NCBI GenBank assembly: GCA_014695325.1
Contig: JACJNZ010000039.1
Location: forward strand, 124,001 to 188,000
DNA from: Cyanobacteria bacterium FACHB-502
GTDB taxonomy: Bacteria > Cyanobacteriota > Cyanobacteriia > Elainellales > Elainellaceae
Reading direction: 5' to 3'
DNA length: 64,000 nucleotides
A program made the translations under genes and the position numbers. Shown one piece after another: positions 9,168-17,716 of the stretch. The stretch's first letter is position 1, and every line of letters begins with the position of its first letter. The notes beneath the pieces are model-generated. The model searched no databases. It saw nothing but the letters and a program-made list of their open reading frames with translations, and was not told the DNA's origin.

Positions 9168-9536
9168 TCAATAGGGCTCCTGCTGATTGCCAGCTTCGGG
9201 TAGTGGGGGCAACCCGATCTGCAAAACTCAATCGATCGAGTGAGGCTGAGCCGCAGTACGGCAGAGCATTTCTAGCCTTCATCATGAAATACCCTGAAGA
9301 GTAATGAAATCTATCTATCAAGGGAGGAGAGTAACAACGGAGGAAAGTGATGAGTTCCTGAAGCGTTTGCATTAAGATTCTCTATTAATCCGAATCTTGT
9401 CTTATTATCTGCCCTTCTGTAGAGCATCAGAATACTCATTGATCAAGACCGATAGATCAAAGACTAATAGATTAAAGATTGATAGATAAAGACCGCTAGC
9501 TCAGAAGTGATTTGAGAAGCCTTGAAGCTGATTAAG
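9168..9536. other. Gene-free spacer with a 15-nt degenerate tandem repeat
   Basis: This 369-base spacer is the leader of the leftward permease gene and lies beyond the 3' end of the amylase gene. Its right part, 9447-9505, holds four imperfect units of about 15 bases: gaccgatagatcaaa, gactaatagattaaa, gattgatagataaa and gaccgctagctcaga. No ORF, tRNA or convincing terminator was seen. Confidence 0.6.
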
Positions 9537-11066
9537 CTATCCCGCTTTCGCGCCGATATGAATTGCCAGGGCAGCCATGCCTTCCAGGGTGACGGTAATC
9601 TGCTGCTGAGCATCGACTATGACGATCGCCCCATCCTGACATTGCTGTGAGTTGGACTGCGGAGCGAAATTAGCTTCAGCCGCCAGCACATTACAGTAAG
9701 CCCCAGGCGGTAGACTGGTTTGCAGGGTTTGGGTGAGTGGCTCCGATTCGCGGTTAATCACCACAAAGCCGGATGAACCCCGCCCGAAGGCAATTTGATT
9801 GTTGCCATTGCTCCACCAATGGGCGATCGGGCTATCGGCACCGACCTGATTGCGGAAGTTGACCATTGCAGCAACGATCGGGCGACGATGCTCACACATC
9901 CAAGACTCCAGACAGTGGGCTTGACCATTCTGGTAAACAGGCTGAGTATTGCCCTGAGCATCCGCAGGCGGACCCTGATCAGGATGGGAGAAAGCATAGC
10001 TCGACATCACCTGAGGAATACCATAGGGATGCGCCAGCATAAACACATTTGCTAGCTCGTAGAGTTTGCCGTTCTTGTAAGTCAGGTAGTTGCCGCCGCC
10101 TGCATGACCGCGCTGCTTATCGTGGTTGTCAATAAACACGATCGCTTTCTCGCTGGGCATCAATCCCCAAGTTTCGCCGAGGGTTTCGAGCTGGGCGATT
10201 GCGCCACTCATACCCATAAACCGCTCACTAACCGCTCTCCCGTACTCTGCCTCAATGACTCGTCCGTTGGCGTAATAGTCCTGCTTTTTGGTCGCTTCAT
10301 TGCCCGGATCAAGCACTTCCTGATAAATAAAGGGGTCGGGGTCAACCGCCTGGTAGACTCGCTTGAGAATCCTGTCAATATCGGCTGCGTCTATGTGCTT
10401 GGCAGCATCAATCCGAAAGCCATCAACGCCCAGGCTCACCAAATCGATCAGATGCTCCACGATCCGCTGCTGCACTGAGGGATTGCTGGTATCCAGGTCG
10501 GGCAGTCCAACCAGTTCGCACTGGGTCACTTGCTGGCGATCGTTGTAGTTTTGAATCCCTTTGCGGCAGGTGTTAAAGTCTTTTGGCTCATAAAGTCCGG
10601 GATATTGGTAGCGATCGAACTTTGTGCCTGCACTGCCAATTCCACTCGCATCGGCTGCCATGTGATTAATTACGGCATCGGCATAGATTTTGACTCCGAC
10701 TTTGTGACAGCGATCGATCATTTGGGCAAGCTGCGATCGACTCCCGCTGCGGCTAACGAGCTGATAGCTAACAGGCTGGTACCGTTGCCACCAGGGGAAC
10801 CCTTGCTGAGGTAAAACAACGTGCTCTGCGGCAGGAGAAATCTGAACGGCTCCGTAACCGTGGGGGGCAAGGTAACTCTCGCACTCCTGAGCAATATCAT
10901 CCCATCGCCACTCAAACAGATGCACAAACACAGTGTGGGGATAGGGCGCAACTGCCAGCTTTGACCCGGCCAGATTGGTCGGAGAGCGGTGAGAAAACGC
11001 AACAAGAATCAGGCTCAAACTAAAAACAGTTGCCCAAATGATCCGAGATTTGAACCGGAAAATCAT
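9537..11066 (-). CDS. Secreted alpha-amylase, GH13, animal-type
   Basis: Hydrolyses alpha-1,4-glucan outside the cytoplasm. I place the start at the ATG at 11066, because the protein then begins MIFRFKSRIIWATVFSLSL, a good signal peptide; the ORF continues 31 codons further upstream without a plausible signal. The GH13 regions are present: GFRIDAAKH with the nucleophile Asp, IYQEVLDPG with the acid/base Glu, and FIDNHDKQRG with the stabilising Asp. VHLFEWRWDDIAQECE and FMLAHPYGIPQVMSSY are close to pancreatic-type amylases. At the position of the chloride-ligand Arg of pancreatic amylase (T-R-VMSSY) this protein has Gln (P-Q-VMSSY), suggesting chloride independence. A C-terminal all-beta domain ends the protein. 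It is a stand-alone gene. Confidence 0.92.
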   Translation of the reverse strand: MIFRFKSRIIWATVFSLSLILVAFSHRSPTNLAGSKLAVAPYPHTVFVHLFEWRWDDIAQECESYLAPHGYGAVQISPAAEHVVLPQQGFPWWQRYQPVSYQLVSRSGSRSQLAQMIDRCHKVGVKIYADAVINHMAADASGIGSAGTKFDRYQYPGLYEPKDFNTCRKGIQNYNDRQQVTQCELVGLPDLDTSNPSVQQRIVEHLIDLVSLGVDGFRIDAAKHIDAADIDRILKRVYQAVDPDPFIYQEVLDPGNEATKKQDYYANGRVIEAEYGRAVSERFMGMSGAIAQLETLGETWGLMPSEKAIVFIDNHDKQRGHAGGGNYLTYKNGKLYELANVFMLAHPYGIPQVMSSYAFSHPDQGPPADAQGNTQPVYQNGQAHCLESWMCEHRRPIVAAMVNFRNQVGADSPIAHWWSNGNNQIAFGRGSSGFVVINRESEPLTQTLQTSLPPGAYCNVLAAEANFAPQSNSQQCQDGAIVIVDAQQQITVTLEGMAALAIHIGAKAG

Positions 11067-11263
11067 GATGGAATGAGTTTTAAAATAGCAATAAGGATCG
11101 ATCGTAGACGCTCTGGCAGGCATGAACCCTCGCTCAAGCGGGCCTGCCCATCTTGCCAAAGCCTAACGTGGAAGGCGATTACCCTGAAAGGGGAACTGCT
11201 TCGCATTGTGCTGCTAATCGCTGCTGCTTAGCGTACCCAAGATTTCTCTACATTCAACAAAAA

Positions 11264-11608
11264 TTACGCTGATTCAACCCGTAACCCGAAATACGTAAGA
11301 ACCAGTTCCTCGCTGCCCGTATTGCGAACTTCGTGAACCTCGCCCTGCTCCACGGCAATACAGGCTCCGGCAGTCAGCGAATAAATTTGCTGGTTCACCT
11401 CGATCTCCCCGCTGCCCGATTCGACAAAAAATACCTCACACATATTGGCATGAGCATGGGCGGGCGCGAATTGTCCGGGGGCAAACCGAGCCTGGGAAAA
11501 ATTGGTCAAGTGGGGCAAATCGCCCAGTCGCAGCATGACCTGCTTTTGAATCGCCGGATTGTGGGAGACGGGTTCTTTCGGTGTGCGATCGAGGTGGATA
11601 TGTTTCAT
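11264..11608 (-). CDS. Small single-domain cupin protein
   Basis: A 114-residue single cupin barrel. Motif 1 is visible as GQFAPAHAHANMCEVFFVESGSG, with His-x-His and Glu as likely metal ligands; motif 2 is ACIAVEQGEVHEVRNTG with a further His. Cupins of this size bind small molecules or metals, and act as isomerases, dioxygenases or sensors; no substrate is evident here. The gene is leftward, separated by about 200 bases from the amylase gene start, with no other close neighbour. ATG start at 11608. Confidence 0.85.
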   Translation of the reverse strand: MKHIHLDRTPKEPVSHNPAIQKQVMLRLGDLPHLTNFSQARFAPGQFAPAHAHANMCEVFFVESGSGEIEVNQQIYSLTAGACIAVEQGEVHEVRNTGSEELVLTYFGLRVESA

Positions 11609-12134
11609 TGCCGTTGCTTTAATTCCTTGCTTGTTGCTTGCCGCTTCTACGCTCAGCTTTCCCTAGACCTTAAGGCTTGTAAAAGGAGTTTGTATCAAGC
11701 CTGTATTAAGACTCTATAAATTAAGCCGCTCTAAAATTGAGCAACACGATGAAATTGATCAACTGGATTGCAGGGAAGCGATCGCGACCTTGATCCAGGA
11801 CAGATTGCCGATCCAGGACAAAATGCCGGGCTGCAATTCCTGCATATTCATCCTTAAGACTAGGGATTCAATTAAGAGAATCCAAAAGCGACTCTGGCAA
11901 CGCAAAGCCGCTGACTGCGTGAACCCGTTTTTCCTGCGGGACAAGGCAGTGAACTTTTTGCACCCTGCTTTAGTACAGATTCTTTCTGAACCCCTTCTAA
12001 GGCATACTGGCTGAGGTAGCCCTATCAATTGTTACGGCTGAGCAGGTGTTACGGCTGAGCGGGTTACGGCTGAAATGATCAATTCGCCATTGCTCCTGCT
12101 CAACCCTTGATCTCACCGGAACAACAATTCATCC
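11609..12134. other. Gene-free spacer with two short repeat tracts
   Basis: A 526-base region between the divergent cupin and MetF-like genes. It contains gatccaggaca twice with an 18-base period (11792 and 11810), and gttacggctga three times (12031, 12048 and 12063, periods 17 and 15). Two short ORFs here (75-90 codons) lack Shine-Dalgarno sites and recognisable composition and are not called. Promoters for both flanking genes must lie here but I could not fix them. Confidence 0.5.
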
Positions 12135-13082
12135 ATGACTGATTCCCAACTGCTTAGTATGCCTTCATCATCTGCTCCTGCGGCTCAGGCTCCGGTCAGC
12201 CAGTTTCATGCGGCGATCGAGCGGGGCGATTTTCTGGTAACAGCAGAAGTCATGCCGCCTAAGGGGGGCGATCCGTCTCACATGATTCAGATGGCAAATC
12301 TGCTGAAGGGGCGGGTTCATGCAGTGAATATTACTGATGGCAGTCGAGCGGTGATGCGGATGTCGTCTCTGGCTGCGTCGGTTCTCCTAAAACAGCAGGG
12401 CATTGAGCCAATTTGTCAGATGGCTTGCCGCGATCGAAACTGCATCGCGCTCCAGGCGGATCTGATGGGGGCACAGGCACTCGGCATTCGGAATGTGCTG
12501 GCACTCACAGGCGACCCGATCAAAGCGGGGGATCACCCAGAGGCAAGAGGCGTATTTGAGCTGGAATCGGTGCGGCTCCTCAAGTTGATTGACAAGTTAA
12601 ACCAGGGATTTGATTTTAACGACAAAGCCTTGCCCGACGGTGCAATGACTCTGTTAGCCGGGGCAGCCGTTGATCCCCAGTGCGGAAGCTGGTCAGGGCT
12701 ACAGCGTCGATTTGAGCGCAAACTTGCCGCCGGAGCACAGTTCTTTCAGAGTCAGCTCATTTCAGACTTCGATCGCCTCAGCAAATTCATGGATCACGTA
12801 GCGATCGGCTGCAATAAGCCCGTGCTTGCCGGAATTTTTCTGCTAAAGTCTGCCAAAAACGCTCAGTTTATTAACCGCAATGTGCCGGGCGTGACCATTC
12901 CTCAGGAGATTATCGATCGCCTGGAAAAAGCCTCTGACCCTCTACGGGAAGGAATGACGATCGCGGCAGAGCAGGTGCATATGGCGCGGCAGATTTGCCA
13001 AGGGGTTCACCTGATGGCAGTGCGGCGCGAAGATTTGATTCCTGAGATTCTGGAGATGGCAGGAGTCGAGGCAGTTCGCTAA
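12135..13082 (+). CDS. Methylenetetrahydrofolate reductase-like TIM-barrel protein
   Basis: A 315-residue protein of the MetF family (FAD-dependent 5,10-methylene-THF reductase fold). Diagnostic stretches are FLVTAEVMPPKGGD near the N-terminus, where the MetF catalytic Glu lies in the TAE segment, AVNITDGSRAVMRMSS, ICQMACRDRN, and RNVLALTGDPIKAG. These correspond to the substrate and FAD-binding strands of the barrel. It would supply methyl groups for methionine synthesis. The family in cyanobacteria diverges from E. coli MetF, so cofactor preference is uncertain. ATG at 12135; the stop is only 7 bases from the convergent menB stop. Confidence 0.82.
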   Translation: MTDSQLLSMPSSSAPAAQAPVSQFHAAIERGDFLVTAEVMPPKGGDPSHMIQMANLLKGRVHAVNITDGSRAVMRMSSLAASVLLKQQGIEPICQMACRDRNCIALQADLMGAQALGIRNVLALTGDPIKAGDHPEARGVFELESVRLLKLIDKLNQGFDFNDKALPDGAMTLLAGAAVDPQCGSWSGLQRRFERKLAAGAQFFQSQLISDFDRLSKFMDHVAIGCNKPVLAGIFLLKSAKNAQFINRNVPGVTIPQEIIDRLEKASDPLREGMTIAAEQVHMARQICQGVHLMAVRREDLIPEILEMAGVEAVR

Positions 13083-13089
13083 CTGCCCC

Positions 13090-13923
13090 CTACGGCAACC
13101 ACGGATACTGCCGGAAGTTAGGCGATCGCTTCTCTAAAAACGCCTGCTTTCCTTCTGAGCCTTCTTCGGTCATGTAGTAAAGCAGCGTCGCGTTTCCGGC
13201 GAGTTCCTGTAAGCCTGCCTGTCCGTCGCAGTCGGCATTAAAGGCAGATTTGAGGCAGCGAATGGCGATCGGGCTTTTCTCCAGAATTTCCTGCGCCCAC
13301 TGAATGCCCTCGGCTTCAAGCTGTTCGACCGGGACAACGCAATTGACCAAGCCCATGTCTAAGGCTTGCTGTGCGTCGTACTGCCGACAGAGAAACCAAA
13401 TTTCTCGCGCCTTTTTCTGACCGACTACTCGTGCCAGATAGCTTGCGCCAAAGCCACCGTCAAAGCTGCCCACTTTCGGACCCGTTTGCCCAAAGATAGC
13501 GTTGTCTGCGGCGATCGACAAATCGCAAATCAGGTGCAGCACATGACCGCCGCCGATCGCATAGCCCGCCACCAGCGCGATCACGACTTTGGGCATCGAT
13601 CGAATTAGCCGCTGCAAATCCAGCACGTTCAACCGGGGAATGCCTGCCTCATCTACATAGCCCGCTTCGCCGCGCACGCTCTGATCGCCGCCAGAGCAGA
13701 AAGCGTATTTGCCGTCGGTATGCGGTCCTGCCCCGGTGAAGAGAACGACGCCGATCGAGGTATCTTCTCGCGCATCGACAAAGGCATCGTAAAGCTCAAA
13801 CACCGTTTTGGGGCGAAACGCATTGCGCTTATGGGGACGGTTAATTGTGATTTTGGCGATGCCGTCGGCTTTGTGATAGAGAATGTCTTCGTAGGTTTTG
13901 GCGACCTGCCATTCGATTTTCAT
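13090..13923 (-). CDS. menB: 1,4-dihydroxy-2-naphthoyl-CoA synthase
   Basis: Crotonase-fold enzyme that closes the second ring in phylloquinone/menaquinone synthesis. The start is taken at the ATG at 13923 ([18 protein letters not shown]), which matches the usual MenB N-terminus; the ORF extends nine codons upstream. Typical MenB features are [13 protein letters not shown], the [10 protein letters not shown] loop, the oxyanion region [15 protein letters not shown] and the active-site segment [20 protein letters not shown]. The C-terminal NFRQYPWLP ending is also characteristic. In cyanobacteria the product becomes phylloquinone of photosystem I. No other men gene is adjacent. Confidence 0.95.
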   Translation of the reverse strand: MKIEWQVAKTYEDILYHKADGIAKITINRPHKRNAFRPKTVFELYDAFVDAREDTSIGVVLFTGAGPHTDGKYAFCSGGDQSVRGEAGYVDEAGIPRLNVLDLQRLIRSMPKVVIALVAGYAIGGGHVLHLICDLSIAADNAIFGQTGPKVGSFDGGFGASYLARVVGQKKAREIWFLCRQYDAQQALDMGLVNCVVPVEQLEAEGIQWAQEILEKSPIAIRCLKSAFNADCDGQAGLQELAGNATLLYYMTEEGSEGKQAFLEKRSPNFRQYPWLP

Positions 13924-13981
13924 AGCGGCAAACGGGGGCGAGGGGTGCAATCCCTTAGTTTAGCGGCTTAGGACAGCAACA

Positions 13982-14968
13982 TTATTCAGAAGTCAGCTTT
14001 TGCGAGGCAAACGTATTGCGCTCCCAGAACACTCCGTCTCTCCAGCCCTGAATTGTCTTGTCTTGGTGGGCAAGCTCCAGGCGTTTTGCAGCGATCAAGC
14101 AATATTCCTCGCTGAGTTCAATGCCTGAACCTTTGCGATTGAGCTTTTCACATACCGCCGTTGTCGTGCCGCTGCCCAGGAAAGGATCGAAGACGCGATC
14201 GCCCGGATTGCTGCTAGCAAGAATGAGTTTGGCAATCAGTTTTTCGCTTTTCTGCGTGGGATGGTCTGTGTTTTCGGGCATCGACCAGAAAGGAATGGTA
14301 ATATCTGTCCACAAATTTGACGGATGCGTATCCCGAAAATTGCCGCTTTCAGTTGTTGTCCAATCTTTAGGCGTTCCGCTGGCATCCCGGTAGGGCGCGA
14401 CTACTTTTCGCCGCAATTTCACCGCATCTACGTTAAAGGTATAGCGATCGGAGCTTGTACAAAACCAGATATCTTCGCTGGCGTTTTTCCAGTTAGACTT
14501 TGCGCCTCTACCCTTTTCCCGCTCCCAGGTAATGCGATTACGGACGATAAAGTGAGCCGAAGCGACTGTAAAAATTGAAATCGAAGTTAGCCAATCGCCG
14601 CAAATATAAATCGTTGCAGTGTTTTTGAGAAGCGGCTTAAAAGCAGTAATTGCCCGATCGAGCCAGGTTGAATATTGGTCGATCGTCTGTCTTGTAAACC
14701 GATAGCCATCAAAGGCTTTGCTCAAGTTATAGGGCGGATCAAGAATGAGCAAATCTACAGAATTGGGCGGCAACAAAGGTGCGATTTGAAGCGAATCACC
14801 CCGGATAATTCCGATAGGTAATTCTGTTAGAAAATTGCCCGGTGAGATTTGGATGATTTGATTTTGTAGATGCTGGCGATCGGCTTCGGTTAATTCGATC
14901 GTGCGATTACGGGGGGCGCGATTTCGAGTCGGTGGAAAAGAGTACGCTTGTTCATCTTGTCCGGTCAT
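13982..14968 (-). CDS. Solitary amino-DNA methyltransferase (beta-type motif order)
   Basis: A 328-residue S-adenosylmethionine-dependent DNA methyltransferase. The catalytic motif D77-PPY80 precedes the AdoMet-binding motif FDPFLGSGTTT (about residue 265), which is the beta-class order. It therefore methylates an exocyclic amino group, N6-adenine or N4-cytosine. No restriction endonuclease gene lies on either side, so this looks like one of the orphan methyltransferases common in cyanobacteria, used in regulation or chromosome maintenance. The recognition sequence cannot be read; GGCC- or GATC-type specificities are known for cyanobacterial orphans. About 200 bases separate it from the divergent sbcD-like gene. 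Confidence 0.88.
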   Translation of the reverse strand: MTGQDEQAYSFPPTRNRAPRNRTIELTEADRQHLQNQIIQISPGNFLTELPIGIIRGDSLQIAPLLPPNSVDLLILDPPYNLSKAFDGYRFTRQTIDQYSTWLDRAITAFKPLLKNTATIYICGDWLTSISIFTVASAHFIVRNRITWEREKGRGAKSNWKNASEDIWFCTSSDRYTFNVDAVKLRRKVVAPYRDASGTPKDWTTTESGNFRDTHPSNLWTDITIPFWSMPENTDHPTQKSEKLIAKLILASSNPGDRVFDPFLGSGTTTAVCEKLNRKGSGIELSEEYCLIAAKRLELAHQDKTIQGWRDGVFWERNTFASQKLTSE

Positions 14969-15126
14969 TTGCGGTAAAATTCAGAACATTCCTCTCATCT
15001 TGCCATCGACTTGGGAGGATGTTTGCAAAGCGATGATAATTACCCGAACCGTCCCTTAACCGCTTGATTCTGGCGAAATCAGCTCAAACAACCTCCAAAG
15101 AACGCAAACGCCTTGCTCGATCGTCC

Positions 15127-15180
15127 CTGATCAAGTTCCTGATCAAATCCCTGATCAAAACGATCAACCCATGATCAAAA
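15127..15180. repeat. 12-nt tandem repeat overlapping a start codon
   Basis: The unit ctgatcaa(a/g) recurs at 15127, 15139 and 15151, followed by shorter cgatcaa and atgatcaaaa units. The last unit contains the ATG of the sbcD-like gene. Each unit contains the palindrome TGATCA. No clear Shine-Dalgarno site is present between the repeats and the ATG. Confidence 0.6.
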
Positions 15181-16505
15181 TTCTTCACCTCTCCGACATC
15201 CACTTGGGAAGCGGCTTTTCCCACGGACGCATCAATTCTGAAACCGGACTGAATACCCGCCTAGAAGACTTTGTGCGATCGCTGAGTTACTGTATCGATC
15301 GCGCCATTGCCGAACCTGTGGATCTGGTGCTGTTTGGCGGAGATGCTTTCCCCGATGCGACGCCGCCGCCGATCGTGCAGGAGCTTTTTGCCGAGCAGTT
15401 TCGCCGCTTGGTCGATGCTCAAATTCCCACTGTGTTGCTGGTCGGCAACCACGATCAGCACTCGCAGGGGCAGGGCGGAGCAAGCCTATGCATTTATCGG
15501 ACGCTGGGCGTACCCGGCTTTGTGGTGGGCGATCGATTGGCAACCCACCGGATTCAGACTCGGAACGGAGCAATTCAGATCATTACCCTACCCTGGCTGA
15601 CGCGATCGACCCTGCTCACCCGCCCCGAAACCGAGGGTCTGTCTCTAGCAGAGGTGAATCAGCTTTTGACCGATCGCCTCCGGGTTGCGCTGGAAGGCGA
15701 AATTCGTCAGCTTGATCCCAATCTGCCCACAGTGCTGCTAGCACATTTAATGACCGATACGGCGCGATTTGGCGCAGAGCGATTTTTAGCCGTGGGAAAG
15801 GGCTTTACCGTCCCTCTTGCTGTCCTGACCCGTTCCTGCTTTGACTATGTAGCACTGGGTCATGTGCATCGGCATCAGGTTCTGGCAGAGCAGCCGCTGG
15901 TTGTCTATCCGGGCAGCATTGAGCGAGTGGACTTTAGCGAAGAAACTGAGGATAAGGGTTATGTGCTGGTCAAGGTCGATTCCCCCCCAGGAGGAACGGC
16001 TTCGCAGCGCGGTTCAGTCGAAATGGATTTCTGCCCTTTGCCGGTGCGTCCATTTCGCACAATTCGAGTGAATTTGTCCCAGTCGAACGACCCCCACTCA
16101 GTTCTGCTGAAAGCGATCGAATCGACCGAAATTCATGATGCAGTGGTGCGGCTAATTTATGAAGTGCGCTCGGAACAGCTCGACGCGATCGATCAGGCGG
16201 CAGTGCATCAGGCCCTCAGCGCAGCACACACCTACACAATTCAAGCAGATCTGGTTAGTCAGCTTGCGCGTCCCCGGCTGCCGGAGTTGGGTACGGGAAC
16301 CTGTCTGACGCCGATCGATGCCCTCAAAACCTATTTAGAGAACCAGCCTCATCTGGCAGAATTTGCTGCCGAAATGCTGGAAACAGCTCATCTGCTACTG
16401 TCTACCGAGGAGGAATGGGCGGGGGTTGGCGAGCTGAGACTGCCGGACTTGTCGGATGATTTGCTTCTGGAAGAACCTGCAAACGAACAGTTGCGCCTAC
16501 TGTGA
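15171..16505 (+). CDS. sbcD: SbcD/Mre11-type metallophosphoesterase nuclease subunit
   Basis: A 444-residue calcineurin-like nuclease, the partner of SbcC in processing DNA hairpins and blocked ends. The five phosphoesterase motifs are visible: DIH at 9-11, GGDAF, GNHDQHS, a later LLAHLM and the C-terminal GHVHRH metal-binding pair. The capping and C-terminal regions follow. No sbcC gene is found downstream; the ATPase subunit must be encoded elsewhere. The ATG at 15171 lies inside a short tandem repeat. Downstream of the stop is a hexanucleotide tract (gacgct repeated, 16504-16530). The gene symbol is by family resemblance. Confidence 0.85.
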   Translation: MIKILHLSDIHLGSGFSHGRINSETGLNTRLEDFVRSLSYCIDRAIAEPVDLVLFGGDAFPDATPPPIVQELFAEQFRRLVDAQIPTVLLVGNHDQHSQGQGGASLCIYRTLGVPGFVVGDRLATHRIQTRNGAIQIITLPWLTRSTLLTRPETEGLSLAEVNQLLTDRLRVALEGEIRQLDPNLPTVLLAHLMTDTARFGAERFLAVGKGFTVPLAVLTRSCFDYVALGHVHRHQVLAEQPLVVYPGSIERVDFSEETEDKGYVLVKVDSPPGGTASQRGSVEMDFCPLPVRPFRTIRVNLSQSNDPHSVLLKAIESTEIHDAVVRLIYEVRSEQLDAIDQAAVHQALSAAHTYTIQADLVSQLARPRLPELGTGTCLTPIDALKTYLENQPHLAEFAAEMLETAHLLLSTEEEWAGVGELRLPDLSDDLLLEEPANEQLRLL

Positions 16506-16572
16506 CGGTGACGCTGACGCTGACGCTGAATTGTTACGCTTGCTTTAATGGTATGATCTGACTTCTACATAC

Positions 16573-16578
16573 TATAAT
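16573..16578 (+). promoter_or_regulatory. Candidate -10 box for the rpsP operon
   Basis: A consensus TATAAT lies 96 bases upstream of the rpsP ATG. No good -35 is present at 16-18 bases; a second possible -10, TATGAT at 16552-16557, has TTGTTA fifteen bases upstream. This is a prediction from sequence only. Confidence 0.3.
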
Positions 16579-16674
16579 TGCTAGTTGGGCAACCAATTAG
16601 ACTCGATTTTGCTGGCTGCATTCTGAACCGAAGCAGTGAGCGTTATTTTTTGAACAGGAGCAACATTTTTAGGC

Positions 16675-16926
16675 ATGATCAAGCTGCGATTAAAGCGGTT
16701 CGGTAAAAAGTTTGAGGCGAGCTACCGAATTGTGGCAATGACTGGGACTTCTCGCCGAGACGGCCGCGCCCTCGAAGAATTGGGCTACTACAACCCCAGA
16801 ACCGACGAAGTAAAGCTAAAGGAAGAGGCAATTCGTCGCCGCCTGGAACAGGGCGCACAGCCTACCGATACCGTGCGTCGCATTCTGGAAAAAGCCAACC
16901 TCGTTCCGGCGCGCTATCAAGGATAG
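16675..16926 (+). CDS. rpsP: 30S ribosomal protein S16
   Basis: An 83-residue protein with the characteristic S16 start [12 protein letters not shown], then [24 protein letters not shown], and the C-terminal [18 protein letters not shown]. It is part of the small ribosomal subunit and has normal length for a cyanobacterial S16. A KH-domain protein gene follows about 350 bases downstream, the usual bacterial order, but here the spacer has been enlarged by a dispersed palindromic repeat. Confidence 0.97.
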   Translation: MIKLRLKRFGKKFEASYRIVAMTGTSRRDGRALEELGYYNPRTDEVKLKEEAIRRRLEQGAQPTDTVRRILEKANLVPARYQG

Positions 16927-17045
16927 GGCTTAAATCCGATCGCATTTCGGCAATTTTGTAAGATGCGTTCAAGGATGAAGAGTCGTTGGTTTTATCCGTA
17001 CGTCCCCTTAACCCCTAATTTTGTGGGCAACCTAGATTGCTTTAG

Positions 17046-17118
17046 AAATTCAAAGTCCCCCAACTTTGGGGGATTTAGGCGGCAATAATTTAGGGGACAA
17101 TATAAAACCTTTGCGACT
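17046..17118 (+). repeat. Dispersed CCCCC/GGGGG palindromic element, copy 3
   Basis: Contains attcaaagtccccc, a short loop and gggggatttagg, then ggcaataatttaggggac and aatataaaacctttg. The first half matches the element inside the MITE near 4559-4592, and the tail matches copy 1 at 576-597. It separates rpsP from the KH-domain gene, and the ORF extension upstream of 17279 runs into this repeat, which argues against a start there. Confidence 0.65.
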
Positions 17119-17278
17119 TCTTCCACAGCCGCTCAGGCAGCCCCCGCATTGCATCGATTCAGCTCGTCGATTCACATCATCATTCCAAAGCCTTGACCCA
17201 CCAAGGGCGATGTCGCCAAAAGCGCATCCTACGATAAAAATTTCGGTCAGAATTTCCGCTGGTATCCTGATTAAACCT

Positions 17279-17644
17279 GTGTCCCAAACTAGCTCTAACT
17301 ACTCCGAACTCGTTCGCTTTCTGGTGCAGCCGTTTCTCGATTCCCCAGAATCTCTGCGGCTCGACTGCGAAGTTTCTCCGCGCACCTCGCGGGTGCTAAT
17401 TCGTTTAGCGATCGAAGGCGAAGATAAAGGGCGAGTGTTTGGGCGTGGCGGACGTAACATTCAGGCAATTCGCACTGTGGTGCAGGCATTGGCTCAGGCA
17501 GCAGGGCAGGTAGTTCATCTCGAAGTGTTTGGCGGCACGGGTGGACAACCTGCGGGACATGACGATCGCAGAGAAGGCTCCAGAAATGGAGGAAATGACA
17601 ATAGACCACCTCGATCGCAGCCTTCCCGCCGTCCGCGTCGCTAA
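17279..17644 (+). CDS. khpA: KH-domain RNA-binding protein KhpA (YlqC family)
   Basis: A single KH domain that binds RNA and probably works with the KhpB/Jag partner. The GTG at 17279 gives a protein beginning with SQTSSNYSELVRFLVQPFLD, which is the usual KhpA N-terminus; upstream codons partly come from a dispersed repeat, although an ATG at 17210 is an alternative. The GxxG loop is seen in VFGRGGRNIQAIRTVV. A basic, Gly/Arg/Pro-rich tail of about 30 residues (after VFGGTGGQ) is an extension beyond the normal KhpA length and may help RNA binding. It follows rpsP and precedes phoH. Confidence 0.85.
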   Translation: MSQTSSNYSELVRFLVQPFLDSPESLRLDCEVSPRTSRVLIRLAIEGEDKGRVFGRGGRNIQAIRTVVQALAQAAGQVVHLEVFGGTGGQPAGHDDRREGSRNGGNDNRPPRSQPSRRPRR

Positions 17645-17716
17645 ATTCGGAAACAGATAAATTTGCTAATGTCGTAATAGAGCTAGCGGTTTCAACGTTC
17701 CCCTGGCTCATATAGA

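Noticed and set aside
9168-9330. Possible c-di-AMP riboswitch in the permease leader (minus strand contains acccgaagctggc)
   Set aside because: Only a short resemblance to the conserved CCCGAA...CAGC part; the rest of the aptamer, including the GGG-rich core, cannot be aligned by eye.
11759-12028. Overlapping short ORFs on both strands in the cupin/MetF spacer
   Set aside because: They span short direct repeats and have no supporting start signals or recognisable sequence.
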